Source: Bacteroidota bacterium (lineage in GTDB: Bacteria > Bacteroidota > Bacteroidia > Bacteroidales > Paludibacteraceae). Taken from it: a stretch of DNA of 37,027 nucleotides. The notes below the pieces were generated by a model. The model worked only from the letters and a program-made list of their open reading frames with translations. It was not told the DNA's origin and ran no database searches. Below are positions 17,854 through 25,583 of this stretch, piece by piece; the stretch's first letter is position 1, and the number at the start of each line of letters is the position of its first letter. The stretch spans positions 1-37,027 of the forward strand of contig JAUZOM010000017.1 in the NCBI GenBank assembly GCA_030706465.1, in the 5' to 3' direction. The position numbers and the translations under genes are program-made.

Positions 17854-17857
17854 TCGT

Positions 17858-17935
17858 ACAATTTTTGAAGCTAATCACAATAAGGATTATTCCGTTGTGA
17901 AAACATGTAAGGCGGGGTAACTCGCCTTTTTTTTT
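17858..17935 (+). ncRNA. tracrRNA of the type II-C system
   Basis: The anti-repeat TTTTTGAAGCTAATCACAA (17862-17880) is complementary to repeat positions 2-20, with one bulged base. It is followed by a small GGA/TCC hairpin (17884-17892), a GUUGUGAAAAC linker and a terminator hairpin AAGGCG/CGCCTT (17909-17928) running into nine T residues (17927-17935). A consensus promoter ends five bases before the predicted 5' end, so the RNA would be about 75-78 nt. It lies divergent from cas9 and about 6.1 kb from the array. Exact ends need RNA data, but identity as tracrRNA is well supported by the pairing. Confidence 0.93.
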
Positions 17936-18325
17936 ATTATCGTGATTTTATAATCAGGCCTCCCCGGTTTAAAAACAGGCCAATTTAGCCCTCCTCATTC
18001 GCTGGTTTTCATCAATTCTCTTCCGAAACATCGCGGCCTTATTATCGCCTTTTATTCAGACTTTGTAGGGAGCTGTCAGAGTGATGTCGGAATTATCTCA
18101 TAGTATTATATAGTCCCGATAACAGTGTTACCACTATCTCAATTTATACTGATTTTTTTATTGTATTGACGATGAAAGCACAAGGCGGACAGTTATCCAT
18201 TTTAATTCTTCGGTTCGCACACAATCGTTTAAGGATTTCCATAACCGGCTTTAGACGAAACTGAAATTACAGGCCCATTTCCTTGAACTTTTCTTCCCTC
18301 TTATTGTTAGGAATACAATTTATAT
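17936..18325. other. Noncoding region beyond the tracrRNA
   Basis: No gene is recognised. A short stretch at 18243-18267 (AACCGG, then AGACGAAACTGAAAT) resembles 22303-22329 inside the dispersed repeat at 22246-22361, so this may be another decayed fragment of that element. Confidence 0.35.
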
Positions 18326-18371
18326 CCTCTATAATTATAAAACAGGTTGAACTGTTTTATTATCACAGAGG
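18326..18371. other. Imperfect 20-bp stem-loop
   Basis: CCTCT (18326-18330) and ATAAAACAG (18337-18345) pair with CTGTTTTAT (18352-18360) and AGAGG (18367-18371), giving 17 of 20 paired positions around a 6-base loop. No T-run follows. It directly abuts the half-copy of the dispersed repeat starting at 18371. Confidence 0.5.
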
Positions 18372-18426
18372 ATTCATGCCGTTGAACGGATAGCCTTGCA
18401 AACATTCTGCGCACCGGAACAAATAA
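18371..18426 (+). repeat. Dispersed repeat, left half-copy
   Basis: The segment starts GATTCATGCC, carries TAGCCTTGC and ends CGGAACAAATAA. It aligns in order with 22246-22303, where the words are GATTCATGCC, TAGCTTTGC and CGGAACAACTAA. The alignment needs small gaps. The matching right half is found about 550 bp downstream at 18974-19038. Confidence 0.5.
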
Positions 18427-18566
18427 GTAATTGGAAATATACAGTACTCCCTGTTATTTTTACTTCTTACTGGAAGGAAATAAGGGAAGATTCGTAAGGT
18501 GTTCAATTCTCTACGAAGGGGAAGGAAAAAGGAAAATAGGGTTTTCTTTTTTGAACTGCCTCCCGG

Positions 18567-18764
18567 TCTTATTTTAGTCTTATTTTAGTCTTATTCCAGT
18601 TTAGGTATAGAGGGGGTTCAGTTAGGGTTCAGTTAGGGTTCAGTTAGGGTTCAGTTAGGGTTCAGTTAGGGTTCGGATAGGGTTCGGATAGGGTTCGGAT
18701 AGGTAGACCTAACTAAACCCTCTCGAAACCCTCTCTATACTCCCGTTGAAATGTCTCTATACCT
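18567..18764. repeat. Tandem tract with 11-bp period, about 18 units
   Basis: Units of 11 bases run without phase loss from 18567. They are TCTTATTTTAG twice, TCTTATTCCAG, TTTAGGTATAG, AGGGGGTTCAG, TTAGGGTTCAG four times (18622-18665), TTAGGGTTCGG, ATAGGGTTCGG twice, then diverged units such as TCTCGAAACCC and TCTCTATACCT. A perfect 12-bp inverted repeat, TTAGGTATAGAG (18601-18612) and CTCTATACCTAA (18755-18766), brackets the core. It is noncoding in all frames. The 11-bp period is shared with 40-138. Confidence 0.85.
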
Positions 18765-18973
18765 AACATGAGTCCCGGCTGGAGGAAGACTGAAGTAAGA
18801 GAATACTACCCGGGGAAAAAGGACAAAAGATGAAACAACATCCGTCAACGAGTTGGAATCCGGATAAGGATCGACTTCAACACCCCTCCTACTTCGTTTG
18901 ATGGCCGGGCTCCGGATAACTGGTCAACAGAGATTGCCCAGGTGGACAAGATGGACATTCAGTTACTCCACTT

Positions 18974-19038
18974 ACTTAAACAGGCCGATGAGCAGAAGTC
19001 AAGAACTGGACTATCGTATTTGTGCAAACGGCATGACA
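18974..19038 (+). repeat. Dispersed repeat, right half-copy
   Basis: The segment aligns with 22299-22361. The best block is GTATTTGTGC-A-AACGGCAT-G-ACA (19016-19038), with 21 of 23 bases identical to 22339-22361. Similarity extends upstream through GGACT and ATGAG-N2-GAAGT. It ends 28 bases before the start codon of the following gene. Confidence 0.7.
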
Positions 19039-19066
19039 TGACAGTCATTTCTAAACTCTTAAAACG

Positions 19067-19882
19067 ATGAAAACAAGAAATTTTATTTTGTATTTAATGC
19101 TACTTATTATGGGTACTTTTAGTTCCGCTTACGGCGAAAAGAACACAAATTCGAAGATCAAGGAAGAAACTGTAACCTATACGGTGGGCGGTACTGTTTT
19201 CAGGGGATTTATCGCCTATGATGAAAACCGGAAGGGAAAACGGCCTGCAGTATTGGTGGTGCCCGAATGGTGGGGACTGAACGATTATCCCAAAATGAGG
19301 GCCCGAAAACTGGCCGAGTTGGGCTATATTGCCCTGGCCGTTGACATGTTTGGTGATGGAAAAATTGCGGTAACTCCTACCGAAGCCCAAACCTATACAG
19401 CTCCGTTTTACAGCAATCCACAGCTTTCTAAAGTCCGGTTGGATGCTGCAATCGACAAAATCAAAGAATATAAACAAACCGATCCGGCTAACATTTTCGC
19501 CATTGGCTATTGTTTCGGAGGGTCCGTTGTTTTAAATTCGGCTAAACTGGGAAGCAACCTGAAGGGGGTGGTCAGTTTTCATGGCGGACTGAAAGGGGTC
19601 CCGGCCGACAAGGATTTATTAAAGGCCAGGATTCTCGTTTGTCATGGAGCGAGTGATAAATTTGTTCCCGAAAGCGATGTTACGGCATTCAGGCATCAAC
19701 TGGATTCCATTGGAGCCATTTATACTTTCATTGCATATCCGAATGCCACTCATGCCTTCACCAATCCGGCATCGACCGAAACAGGCAGGAAATTCAATAT
19801 GCCCATTAAATATAATAAACAGGCAGACCAGGATTCGTGGAATGACATGAAAAAGTTTTTTGCATCAATCATACTGAAATAA
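19067..19882 (+). CDS. Secreted dienelactone-hydrolase-family protein
   Basis: This 271-residue alpha/beta hydrolase has an N-terminal signal peptide (about residues 1-23, ending SSAYG), so it is probably periplasmic. The catalytic triad of the dienelactone hydrolase family is visible. The nucleophile is Cys149 in GYCFGG, the acid is Asp197 in GASDKFVP, and His229 is in NATHAFTNP. The VVPEWWGLNDY segment (about 64-74) is the usual oxyanion-side motif. Members act on lactones or esters; the substrate here is unknown. An inverted repeat lies about 105 bases after the stop. Confidence 0.9.
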   Translation: MKTRNFILYLMLLIMGTFSSAYGEKNTNSKIKEETVTYTVGGTVFRGFIAYDENRKGKRPAVLVVPEWWGLNDYPKMRARKLAELGYIALAVDMFGDGKIAVTPTEAQTYTAPFYSNPQLSKVRLDAAIDKIKEYKQTDPANIFAIGYCFGGSVVLNSAKLGSNLKGVVSFHGGLKGVPADKDLLKARILVCHGASDKFVPESDVTAFRHQLDSIGAIYTFIAYPNATHAFTNPASTETGRKFNMPIKYNKQADQDSWNDMKKFFASIILK

Positions 19883-19988
19883 TGCACAATGCATAATTAA
19901 CTTACTGACACTGAACTTTAGAAGATTGAAAAAACTTTGTCCTTAGCCTTTTTGGATAGACGTTTCTCGGGGATTAAACCTGAAAGAG

Positions 19989-20019
19989 AATGAAAGCCTG
20001 GAAGCAGCGGGCTTTCATT
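19989..20019. other. Hairpin between the hydrolase and SRPBCC genes
   Basis: AATGAAAGCC (19989-19998) and GGCTTTCATT (20010-20019) form a perfect 10-bp stem with an 11-base loop. It lacks a following T-run. It may be a weak terminator of the hydrolase gene or a leader structure of the next gene. Confidence 0.45.
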
Positions 20020-20083
20020 ACTGAACATTAAATTCGAAGAAGTTTATTATCTGCAGAAGAACAATTTGAGCTTTAATAACAAC

Positions 20084-20518
20084 ATGGAAACAAAATCAAT
20101 CAGGCAAACGGTAACATTCGAGGCTCCGGCCCGGAAAGTATACGATTTGATTATGGACCAAAAGAAGCATGCCGCTTTTACGGGTTACAAAGTGAGTATG
20201 AGCAAAAAAATAAATGGTAAATTCGATATTTTTGACGGGTATTGCCGCGGACATAATATTGAATTGATAGACGGCGAGAAAATAGTGCAGGCCTGGCATT
20301 TTCAGGAAGAAGGCTGGCCGGAAGATCATTATTCGATCTGTACTTTCCTTTTTAAACCGAAAGGTGACAAGACCCAGCTTACATTTACACAAAGCGGAGT
20401 CCCGGAACATAAAGTTGAAGAACTCAAGAGCGGTTGGAAACAATTTTACTGGAACCCCATGAAAGCTTATTTAAAAACGGGGGAAAGACACGTTACTAAA
20501 ACAGAAACAAATACATGA
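20084..20518 (+). CDS. SRPBCC/AHSA1-domain protein
   Basis: This 144-residue cytoplasmic protein has the START/Bet v1-like fold of the AHSA1 family. It shows an early TVTFEAPARKVYDLIMD helix, a GKFDIFDGYCRGHNIEL hairpin, the KIVQAWHFQEEGWPEDHYS strand pair and a C-terminal SGWKQFYWNPMKAYL helix. These domains bind hydrophobic ligands or act as co-chaperones; no specific function can be assigned. The start is the ATG at 20084, since a TTG at 20066 only adds six residues with no family support. It follows the hydrolase gene on the same strand. Confidence 0.85.
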   Translation: METKSIRQTVTFEAPARKVYDLIMDQKKHAAFTGYKVSMSKKINGKFDIFDGYCRGHNIELIDGEKIVQAWHFQEEGWPEDHYSICTFLFKPKGDKTQLTFTQSGVPEHKVEELKSGWKQFYWNPMKAYLKTGERHVTKTETNT

Positions 20519-20573
20519 CCGGTCATCATTTTATGTTATTTATTAACAAGACATTGTAATGTATCCAAAAGAA

Positions 20574-20595
20574 GCCGGCTCCTTCGGGGACCGGC
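20574..20595 (+). terminator. Weak hairpin terminator after the SRPBCC gene
   Basis: GCCGG (20574-20578) pairs with CCGGC (20591-20595), extended by TCC/GGA with one bulge and a TTCGG-type loop. The following sequence is A/T-rich but lacks a long T-run. Confidence 0.45.
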
Positions 20596-20606
20596 AATAA
20601 ATTTAT

Positions 20607-20637
20607 TTTGCAGATTAAAATAGTTTACTTACTTTTG
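20607..20637 (+). promoter_or_regulatory. Consensus Bacteroidetes promoter of metK
   Basis: TTTG (20607-20610) is followed after exactly 19 bases by TACTTTTG (20630-20637). The predicted transcript start is a few bases before the riboswitch, leaving a leader of about 150 bases. Confidence 0.8.
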
Positions 20638-20647
20638 TAGCGTAATA

Positions 20648-20702
20648 AATGTGGAGAGATTTGGACTGCTTGCAACCACAGAAAAAAATGCTAAATCGCA
20701 AC
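20648..20702 (+). promoter_or_regulatory. SAM-II-like riboswitch in the metK leader
   Basis: The leader can fold as a SAM-II pseudoknot. P1 is TGTGG (20650-20654) with CCACA (20676-20680), and loop bases GATTT (20658-20662) pair with AAATC (20693-20697) downstream. The conserved words GATTTG, CTTGCAACC and AAAAAATGCTAAA are in the expected order. SAM-II elements are known from alphaproteobacteria and Bacteroidetes upstream of methionine/SAM genes. Binding of SAM to this copy is inferred from fold and context. Confidence 0.8.
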
Positions 20703-20796
20703 CTCTTTCTGCCTCGTACAAAGTCCTGCACTAAATCATTCCTATTTTTTACAATCATCTGTTCATTGTAAAACAATTAATTATTAATTAAATATT

Positions 20797-22083
20797 ATGG
20801 GATATTTATTTTCATCCGAATCGGTATCGGAAGGTCATCCTGACAAAGTAGCCGATCAAATTTCCGATGCCTTATTGGATAACTTTTTGGCACAGGATCC
20901 AAGTTCTAAAGTAGCTTGCGAGACCCTGGTAACCACCGGCCAGGTAGTATTGGCTGGTGAAGTGAAAACATCAGCCTATGTCGATGTACAATCGGTGGCC
21001 CGTGCAGTAATCATGGACATCGGGTATACAAAAGGCGAATACATGTTTAGCGGAGATTCTTGCGGCGTTTTCTCCTCAATCCACGAACAATCGGCAGACA
21101 TCAACCAGGGTGTTGAGCGTACCGAGCCCATGGAACAAGGTGCCGGCGACCAGGGAATGATGTTTGGTTACGCTTGTAACGAGACTAAAAACCTGATGCC
21201 TGTAGCCCTCGATTTATCGCATGCATTGGTGGAAGAACTGGCGGCTATCCGGAAAGAAGGGAACGTAATGACTTACCTGCGTCCCGATTCAAAATCACAG
21301 GTTACTATTGAATACGATGATAACAACCAACCTGTAAAAGTTCATACCATTGTTGTCTCGACACAACATGATGACCTGGTACATCCGGCGCATCATGCGA
21401 AACCAACGGCTAAAGATGATGAGGAAATGCTGGCGATCATCAAAGAAGATGTGAAAACCATTCTGATTCCACGTGTTAAAGCCCGGGATGCTCAGTTTGC
21501 CCAACTCATCAAAGACGATGAGTACGTGTTACATGTAAATCCGACCGGAAAATTTGTAATCGGCGGACCTCATGGCGATACCGGATTGACAGGACGTAAA
21601 ATCATTGTAGATACCTACGGAGGCAAAGGCGCTCACGGTGGTGGTGCTTTCTCGGGTAAAGATCCTTCGAAAGTAGACCGTTCGGCAGCGTATGCAGCAC
21701 GCCATATTGCCAAGAACATTGTGGCAGCCGATCTGGCAAACGAAGTATTGGTACAGGTGGCGTATGCTATCGGGGTGGCTAAACCCATGAATCTGTATGT
21801 GAACACGTACGGAACTGCACAGGTAAAACTAAGCGATGGCGAAATTGCGGCGAAGATAGAAAAACTGTTTGATATGCGGCCAAAAGCCATTGAAGACCGG
21901 TTAAAACTACGCAACCCCATCTACCGGGAATCTGCTTCGTACGGCCACATGGGACGTGAACCAAAAGTGGTTACTAAAGACTTCCAGGATGGAAACGGAA
22001 AGAAAATTTCGTGCACTGTTGAGCTCTTCACCTGGGAAAAAACGGATAAAGTAGCCGATATTAAGGCTGAATTTGGATTGTAG
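20797..22083 (+). CDS. metK: S-adenosylmethionine synthetase
   Basis: MetK makes SAM from methionine and ATP in the cytoplasm as a tetramer. Motifs include the N-terminal [18 protein letters not shown] with the catalytic His, [12 protein letters not shown] (about 116-127), and the C-terminal [22 protein letters not shown] loop with Lys and Asp metal/phosphate ligands. The length of 428 residues fits the longer Bacteroidetes form. A SAM-II-like riboswitch in the leader implies feedback by its own product. A strong terminator follows. Confidence 0.97.
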   Translation: MGYLFSSESVSEGHPDKVADQISDALLDNFLAQDPSSKVACETLVTTGQVVLAGEVKTSAYVDVQSVARAVIMDIGYTKGEYMFSGDSCGVFSSIHEQSADINQGVERTEPMEQGAGDQGMMFGYACNETKNLMPVALDLSHALVEELAAIRKEGNVMTYLRPDSKSQVTIEYDDNNQPVKVHTIVVSTQHDDLVHPAHHAKPTAKDDEEMLAIIKEDVKTILIPRVKARDAQFAQLIKDDEYVLHVNPTGKFVIGGPHGDTGLTGRKIIVDTYGGKGAHGGGAFSGKDPSKVDRSAAYAARHIAKNIVAADLANEVLVQVAYAIGVAKPMNLYVNTYGTAQVKLSDGEIAAKIEKLFDMRPKAIEDRLKLRNPIYRESASYGHMGREPKVVTKDFQDGNGKKISCTVELFTWEKTDKVADIKAEFGL

Positions 22084-22144
22084 AGAAAAGAACCAAGATC
22101 AAAGATCCAAGAACCTAGATTCAAGATCAAAAACTTAAGAGTTG

Positions 22145-22179
22145 AGAGAGCCCGGTTTACGTTGTAAGCCGGGCTCTCT
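22145..22179 (+). terminator. Intrinsic terminator after metK
   Basis: AGAGAGCCCGG (22145-22155) pairs with CCGGGCTCTCT (22169-22179), and the stem continues inward through TTAC/GTAA to a three-base loop. The run of 16 pairs with one G-U is followed by TGTGTG rather than a pure T-run. Before it lies a low-complexity stretch of repeated AAGATCCAAGA-like words. Confidence 0.8.
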
Positions 22180-22245
22180 TGTGTGTTCACTGGTTCTACT
22201 ATCTGCAATTACAGTGCAGTCCAACCTGTCTTATCTCCGGATGGT

Positions 22246-22361
22246 GATTCATGCCTTAGATGGTAGCTTTGCGGGGATATTCCGAGGGTAGCGGAACAAC
22301 TAAACCGGTAAATGAGACGAAGTTGAAATGGGACTCCGGTATTTGTGCGAACGGCATTACA
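22246..22361 (+). repeat. Dispersed repeat, most complete copy
   Basis: This roughly 116-bp noncoding unit shares ordered blocks with two segments near 18.4 and 19.0 kb. GATTCATGCC (22246-22255) and CGGAACAACTAA (22292-22303) match 18371-18426. GTATTTGTGC-G-AACGGCAT-T-ACA (22339-22361) matches 19016-19038. It ends 43 bases before the DCC-family gene, as the other copy ends just before the hydrolase gene. The identity of the element is unknown. Confidence 0.6.
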
Positions 22362-22404
22362 ACAATCCGGGTGTTTCATTCGTTTAAATACTAATTTAAA
22401 GGTC

Positions 22405-22806
22405 ATGGCACAATCACCGGTTATTATTTTCGATGGCGTATGCAATCTGTGTTGCGGATGGGTACAGTTTCTTATGCGGAAAGATAAAAGAATGAAATTC
22501 AAATTGGTTGCAATCCAGTCTAATCGAGGCCAACATCTGCTGCAATCGGTTGGTTTACATAACCGAGACCTGGAAACTGTAATCTATTTAAAAGGGAGTC
22601 AATACTTTCGGGAATCATCAGCGGTATTGGAAATTCTCGAGGACTTAGGAGGAATGTGGAAAGCCGTTCGATTGCTTCGGCTCATCCCGAGAAGTGTTCG
22701 GGATGCAATTTATCGATATTTTGCTAAAAGGCGCTATCGGCTATTCGGGAAACGCTCAACCTGTCTGTTGCCTACGCCTGAAAATCAGAAAAGATTCTTG
22801 CTGTAA
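22405..22806 (+). CDS. Thiol-disulfide oxidoreductase DCC family protein (DUF393)
   Basis: This 133-residue protein starts with VIIFDGVCNLCCGWVQFLMR, carrying the DxxCxxC motif (Asp-Gly-Val-Cys-Asn-Leu-Cys) that names the DCC family and predicts a thioredoxin-like fold. Members are thought to be redox proteins, but substrates are unknown. I chose the ATG at 22405. An upstream extension from 22345 would translate through the dispersed repeat and lacks family similarity. It lies 81 bases before the penicillin-binding protein gene, which has its own -7 box. Confidence 0.85.
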   Translation: MAQSPVIIFDGVCNLCCGWVQFLMRKDKRMKFKLVAIQSNRGQHLLQSVGLHNRDLETVIYLKGSQYFRESSAVLEILEDLGGMWKAVRLLRLIPRSVRDAIYRYFAKRRYRLFGKRSTCLLPTPENQKRFLL

Positions 22807-22842
22807 AATTAAAAAACTGATACAAGATTCCATCTTTTACTG

Positions 22843-22850
22843 TAACTTTG
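22843..22850 (+). promoter_or_regulatory. -7 box for the penicillin-binding protein gene
   Basis: TAACTTTG is an exact TAnnTTTG match 37 bases upstream of the start codon. No convincing TTTG is found at the -33 distance. Confidence 0.5.
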
Positions 22851-22887
22851 CGCCAAAATTCGAATTAGATAAATACGGAAGGAAATA

Positions 22888-25335
22888 ATGAAACGACTTG
22901 GAACTTTGAGCGAACTTATTAAGAACTGGCGGGAGACATTAAAAATTTATCTCCCGATAATCTGGGAGTTTATGAAAACTTGGTTCGGTAAATTTATCAG
23001 CTGGCGTAAAGCCCGGTACGCCCGTTACCGCGGGCTGGTCTGGTACCGGAAAATAGCCAATACCATACTAACCCTGATTGTCTTGTTTTTAATCTATCTG
23101 TTTCTTGTTGATATTAATTTCCTCTGGCTATTCGGCAAGTCGCCCGGATTAAGGAGTATCAGCAACCCCAACCAGAGCTCTGCTTCCATAATTTATACAT
23201 CCGATGGTCAGGTGCTTGGCAAATACTTTCGTGAAAACAGGATTCCGGTTACCTACGATGAGATTTCACCGATACTTATCCGGACTTTAGTTTCGACTGA
23301 AGACGTTCGTTTTTACCAGCATTTTGGCATTGACTTTCAAGGTGTTTTTGCGGCTATAAAAGATATGACCAGAGGCCGGAGCCGTGGGGCCAGCACCATT
23401 ACCCAGCAACTGGTTAAAAACATGTATAAAACCCGGAACCAGTATTCAACAGGTTTATTCGGATATATCCCGGGCTTGAAACTGATTATCAGCAAGACTA
23501 AGGAATGGACTACCGCCGTAAAAATTGAAATGTTTTACAGCAAAAAGGACATCCTGACGATGTACTTCAACACAGTTGATTTCGGCAGCAACGCTTTCGG
23601 TATTCATACAGCTGCCAAGACCTATTTCAACACAACCCCTTCGAAACTTAATTACGAACAATCCGCCACGTTGGTAGGCCTACTGAAAGCAACGACCTCC
23701 TATAGCCCCATTGCACACCCGGTACGATCGATGGAACGCCGGAATGTTGTGTTGGAAAATCTGGTTAAGCAAAAAGTGATTAGCCAACAGGTTTGCGATT
23801 CATTAAAACAAATTCCTATCCGATTGAATTTCAGTGTAGAGCAATCGTATGATGGTAGGGCGCTTCATTTCCGGGCTTACCTTGAAAAATACCTGCAGGA
23901 ATGGGAACAGGAAAATGGTTATGATATATATTCCGATGGGTTGAAAATATACGTTACCATTGATTCGCACATGCAAAAGTATGCCGAAGAAGCTGTTAAC
24001 CGGCAAATGAAAAGCGTCCAGAAGAAGTTCAACGACCATTGGCGCGGACAAAATCCCTGGCAGGATGAGAATCACAAAGACATTGTGAATTTCGTTGAAG
24101 ACATTGCTAAAAAAACCAAGGCATACGCCAGCCTGTCGGCCAGATACAAAGAGCATCCTGATTCGATAAAATACTTTCTGAACAAACCGCACAAGACCAA
24201 GGTATTCGATTACGATTCCGGAGAAAAAGAAATGAGCCTGAGTATTATGGATTCAATCCGGTATATGAACCGGTTTATGCACAGTAGCTTTGTGGCCATG
24301 GAACCCGAAACCGGGAATGTAAAAGCCTGGGTGGGTGATATTGACTTTAAATTCTGGCAATACGATAAGGTGGCACAGTCAAAAAGGCAACCGGGTTCTA
24401 CCTTTAAGCTTTTCGATTATACGGCAGCCTTTATGCATGGCATGTCACCCTGCGACAAGATGACCGACAGGCCGGTAACCTGGGATTACAAGGAGGGTAA
24501 AAACAATAAATCCTGGAATCCGCGAAATGCCAATGGATATAGCTTGGGCTATGCCGTCTCATTGAAAAATGCATTTGCGCAATCCATTAATACCATAGCG
24601 GTACAGGTAGCACAAATAATAGGCATACCTGAAATTATAAAATACGCGCACTTATTAGGAATTAAAACTCCATTAGAAAACCAACCATCCACTTGTTTAG
24701 GCTCATCGGATGTTTCCTTGCTGGAGTTGGTCAATTCATTTGGTACAGTCATTAATGAAGGAGTATACCACGACCCGATCATGATAACCCGTATTGAAGA
24801 CAAGGATGGTAAAGTCATTTACGAACCTAAGACAGAACAAAAACGGGTAATCCCCTATGAAGTTGCCTGGTTAATGACCGAAATGCTGAAAGGTGGTATG
24901 ACAGAACCGGGTGGAACCTCCCGGGCCCTCTGGAGTTGGGATATATTCCGGTACAACACCGATTTTGGAGGAAAAACAGGAACTTCATCCAATCATTCGG
25001 ATGCCTGGTTTGTAGGAGTTTCTCCTAAACTGATTGGCGGAGCATGGGTTGGCGGTGAACAACGATGTGTACACTTCCGTACCGGAGAATTAGGTCAGGG
25101 AAGCCGAACAGCTTTACCTATTTTCGGGATGTTCATGGAAAAAGTATTGAAAGACGAAAGCCTGAAACGTTACCGTGGCAAGTTCCCGACCAAACCGAAG
25201 GAACCCATCTCCCGGAATTATTCCTGCACAACGTACTTAAGACCCGATTCGACCGCTGTCGATTCATCGGCACTCAACGAAGCTGATACGCCCGAAGATG
25301 TTCCGCTATCAGACGAACCGACAACAAAAGAATAA
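22888..25335 (+). CDS. mrcA: Class A penicillin-binding protein (PBP1a-like)
   Basis: This bifunctional peptidoglycan synthase of the inner membrane polymerises lipid II and cross-links peptides in the periplasm. The 815-residue protein has one N-terminal membrane segment (about 58-76). The GT51 glycosyltransferase has STEDVRFYQHFGID with Glu138 and RGASTITQQLVKNMY (166-180). The transpeptidase has the SxxK serine Ser504 in QPGSTFK, an SIN triad near 575 and KTGTSSNHSDAWFVG near 705. The C-terminus is a short hydrophilic Ser/Glu/Asp-rich tail. Two successive hairpin terminators separate it from the convergent queA. Confidence 0.95.
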   Translation: MKRLGTLSELIKNWRETLKIYLPIIWEFMKTWFGKFISWRKARYARYRGLVWYRKIANTILTLIVLFLIYLFLVDINFLWLFGKSPGLRSISNPNQSSASIIYTSDGQVLGKYFRENRIPVTYDEISPILIRTLVSTEDVRFYQHFGIDFQGVFAAIKDMTRGRSRGASTITQQLVKNMYKTRNQYSTGLFGYIPGLKLIISKTKEWTTAVKIEMFYSKKDILTMYFNTVDFGSNAFGIHTAAKTYFNTTPSKLNYEQSATLVGLLKATTSYSPIAHPVRSMERRNVVLENLVKQKVISQQVCDSLKQIPIRLNFSVEQSYDGRALHFRAYLEKYLQEWEQENGYDIYSDGLKIYVTIDSHMQKYAEEAVNRQMKSVQKKFNDHWRGQNPWQDENHKDIVNFVEDIAKKTKAYASLSARYKEHPDSIKYFLNKPHKTKVFDYDSGEKEMSLSIMDSIRYMNRFMHSSFVAMEPETGNVKAWVGDIDFKFWQYDKVAQSKRQPGSTFKLFDYTAAFMHGMSPCDKMTDRPVTWDYKEGKNNKSWNPRNANGYSLGYAVSLKNAFAQSINTIAVQVAQIIGIPEIIKYAHLLGIKTPLENQPSTCLGSSDVSLLELVNSFGTVINEGVYHDPIMITRIEDKDGKVIYEPKTEQKRVIPYEVAWLMTEMLKGGMTEPGGTSRALWSWDIFRYNTDFGGKTGTSSNHSDAWFVGVSPKLIGGAWVGGEQRCVHFRTGELGQGSRTALPIFGMFMEKVLKDESLKRYRGKFPTKPKEPISRNYSCTTYLRPDSTAVDSSALNEADTPEDVPLSDEPTTKE

Positions 25336-25353
25336 ACCGGTTAAATATAATTC

Positions 25354-25399
25354 AAAAACTGCTGCCAGCGCCCTTTCAGGAAAACTGGCAGCAGTTTTT
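25354..25399 (+). terminator. Intrinsic terminator after the penicillin-binding protein gene
   Basis: AAAAACTGCTGCCAG (25354-25368) and CTGGCAGCAGTTTTT (25385-25399) form a perfect 15-bp stem with a 16-base loop, continued by more T residues on the plus strand. Confidence 0.9.
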
Positions 25400-25515
25400 T
25401 TATCATTTCGGCTCAAAATCCAACAACCGGCAAACGTACTATAATCGGTAGACATTAGCAACTCAATACAGGATCACTTTCCGCAGTTTGTAAACACAGC
25501 AGAACCCGGGCAATC

Positions 25516-25566
25516 ATAAACAACAGCGGCCGGATTCCTATATGGAATCCGGCCGCTGTTGTTTAT
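25516..25566 (-). terminator. Very long terminator hairpin after queA
   Basis: A perfect 23-bp stem (25516-25538 with 25544-25566) surrounds a 5-base TATAT loop, with GC-rich centre GCGGCCGGATTCC and A/T outer ends. It begins 18 bases after the queA stop on the minus strand and could act in both directions. Confidence 0.85.
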
Positions 25567-25583
25567 TTCGTTCAAATGGAATA

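Noticed and set aside
17936-18566. Possible csn2, cas4 or other accessory cas gene next to the tracrRNA
   Set aside because: No open frame of useful length or cas-like motif exists there; the locus is the minimal cas9-cas1-cas2 type II-C set.
22345-22404. N-terminal extension of the DCC-family protein
   Set aside because: The added 20 residues come from the dispersed repeat and spacer, and the family starts a few residues before the DxxCxxC motif, matching the ATG at 22405.
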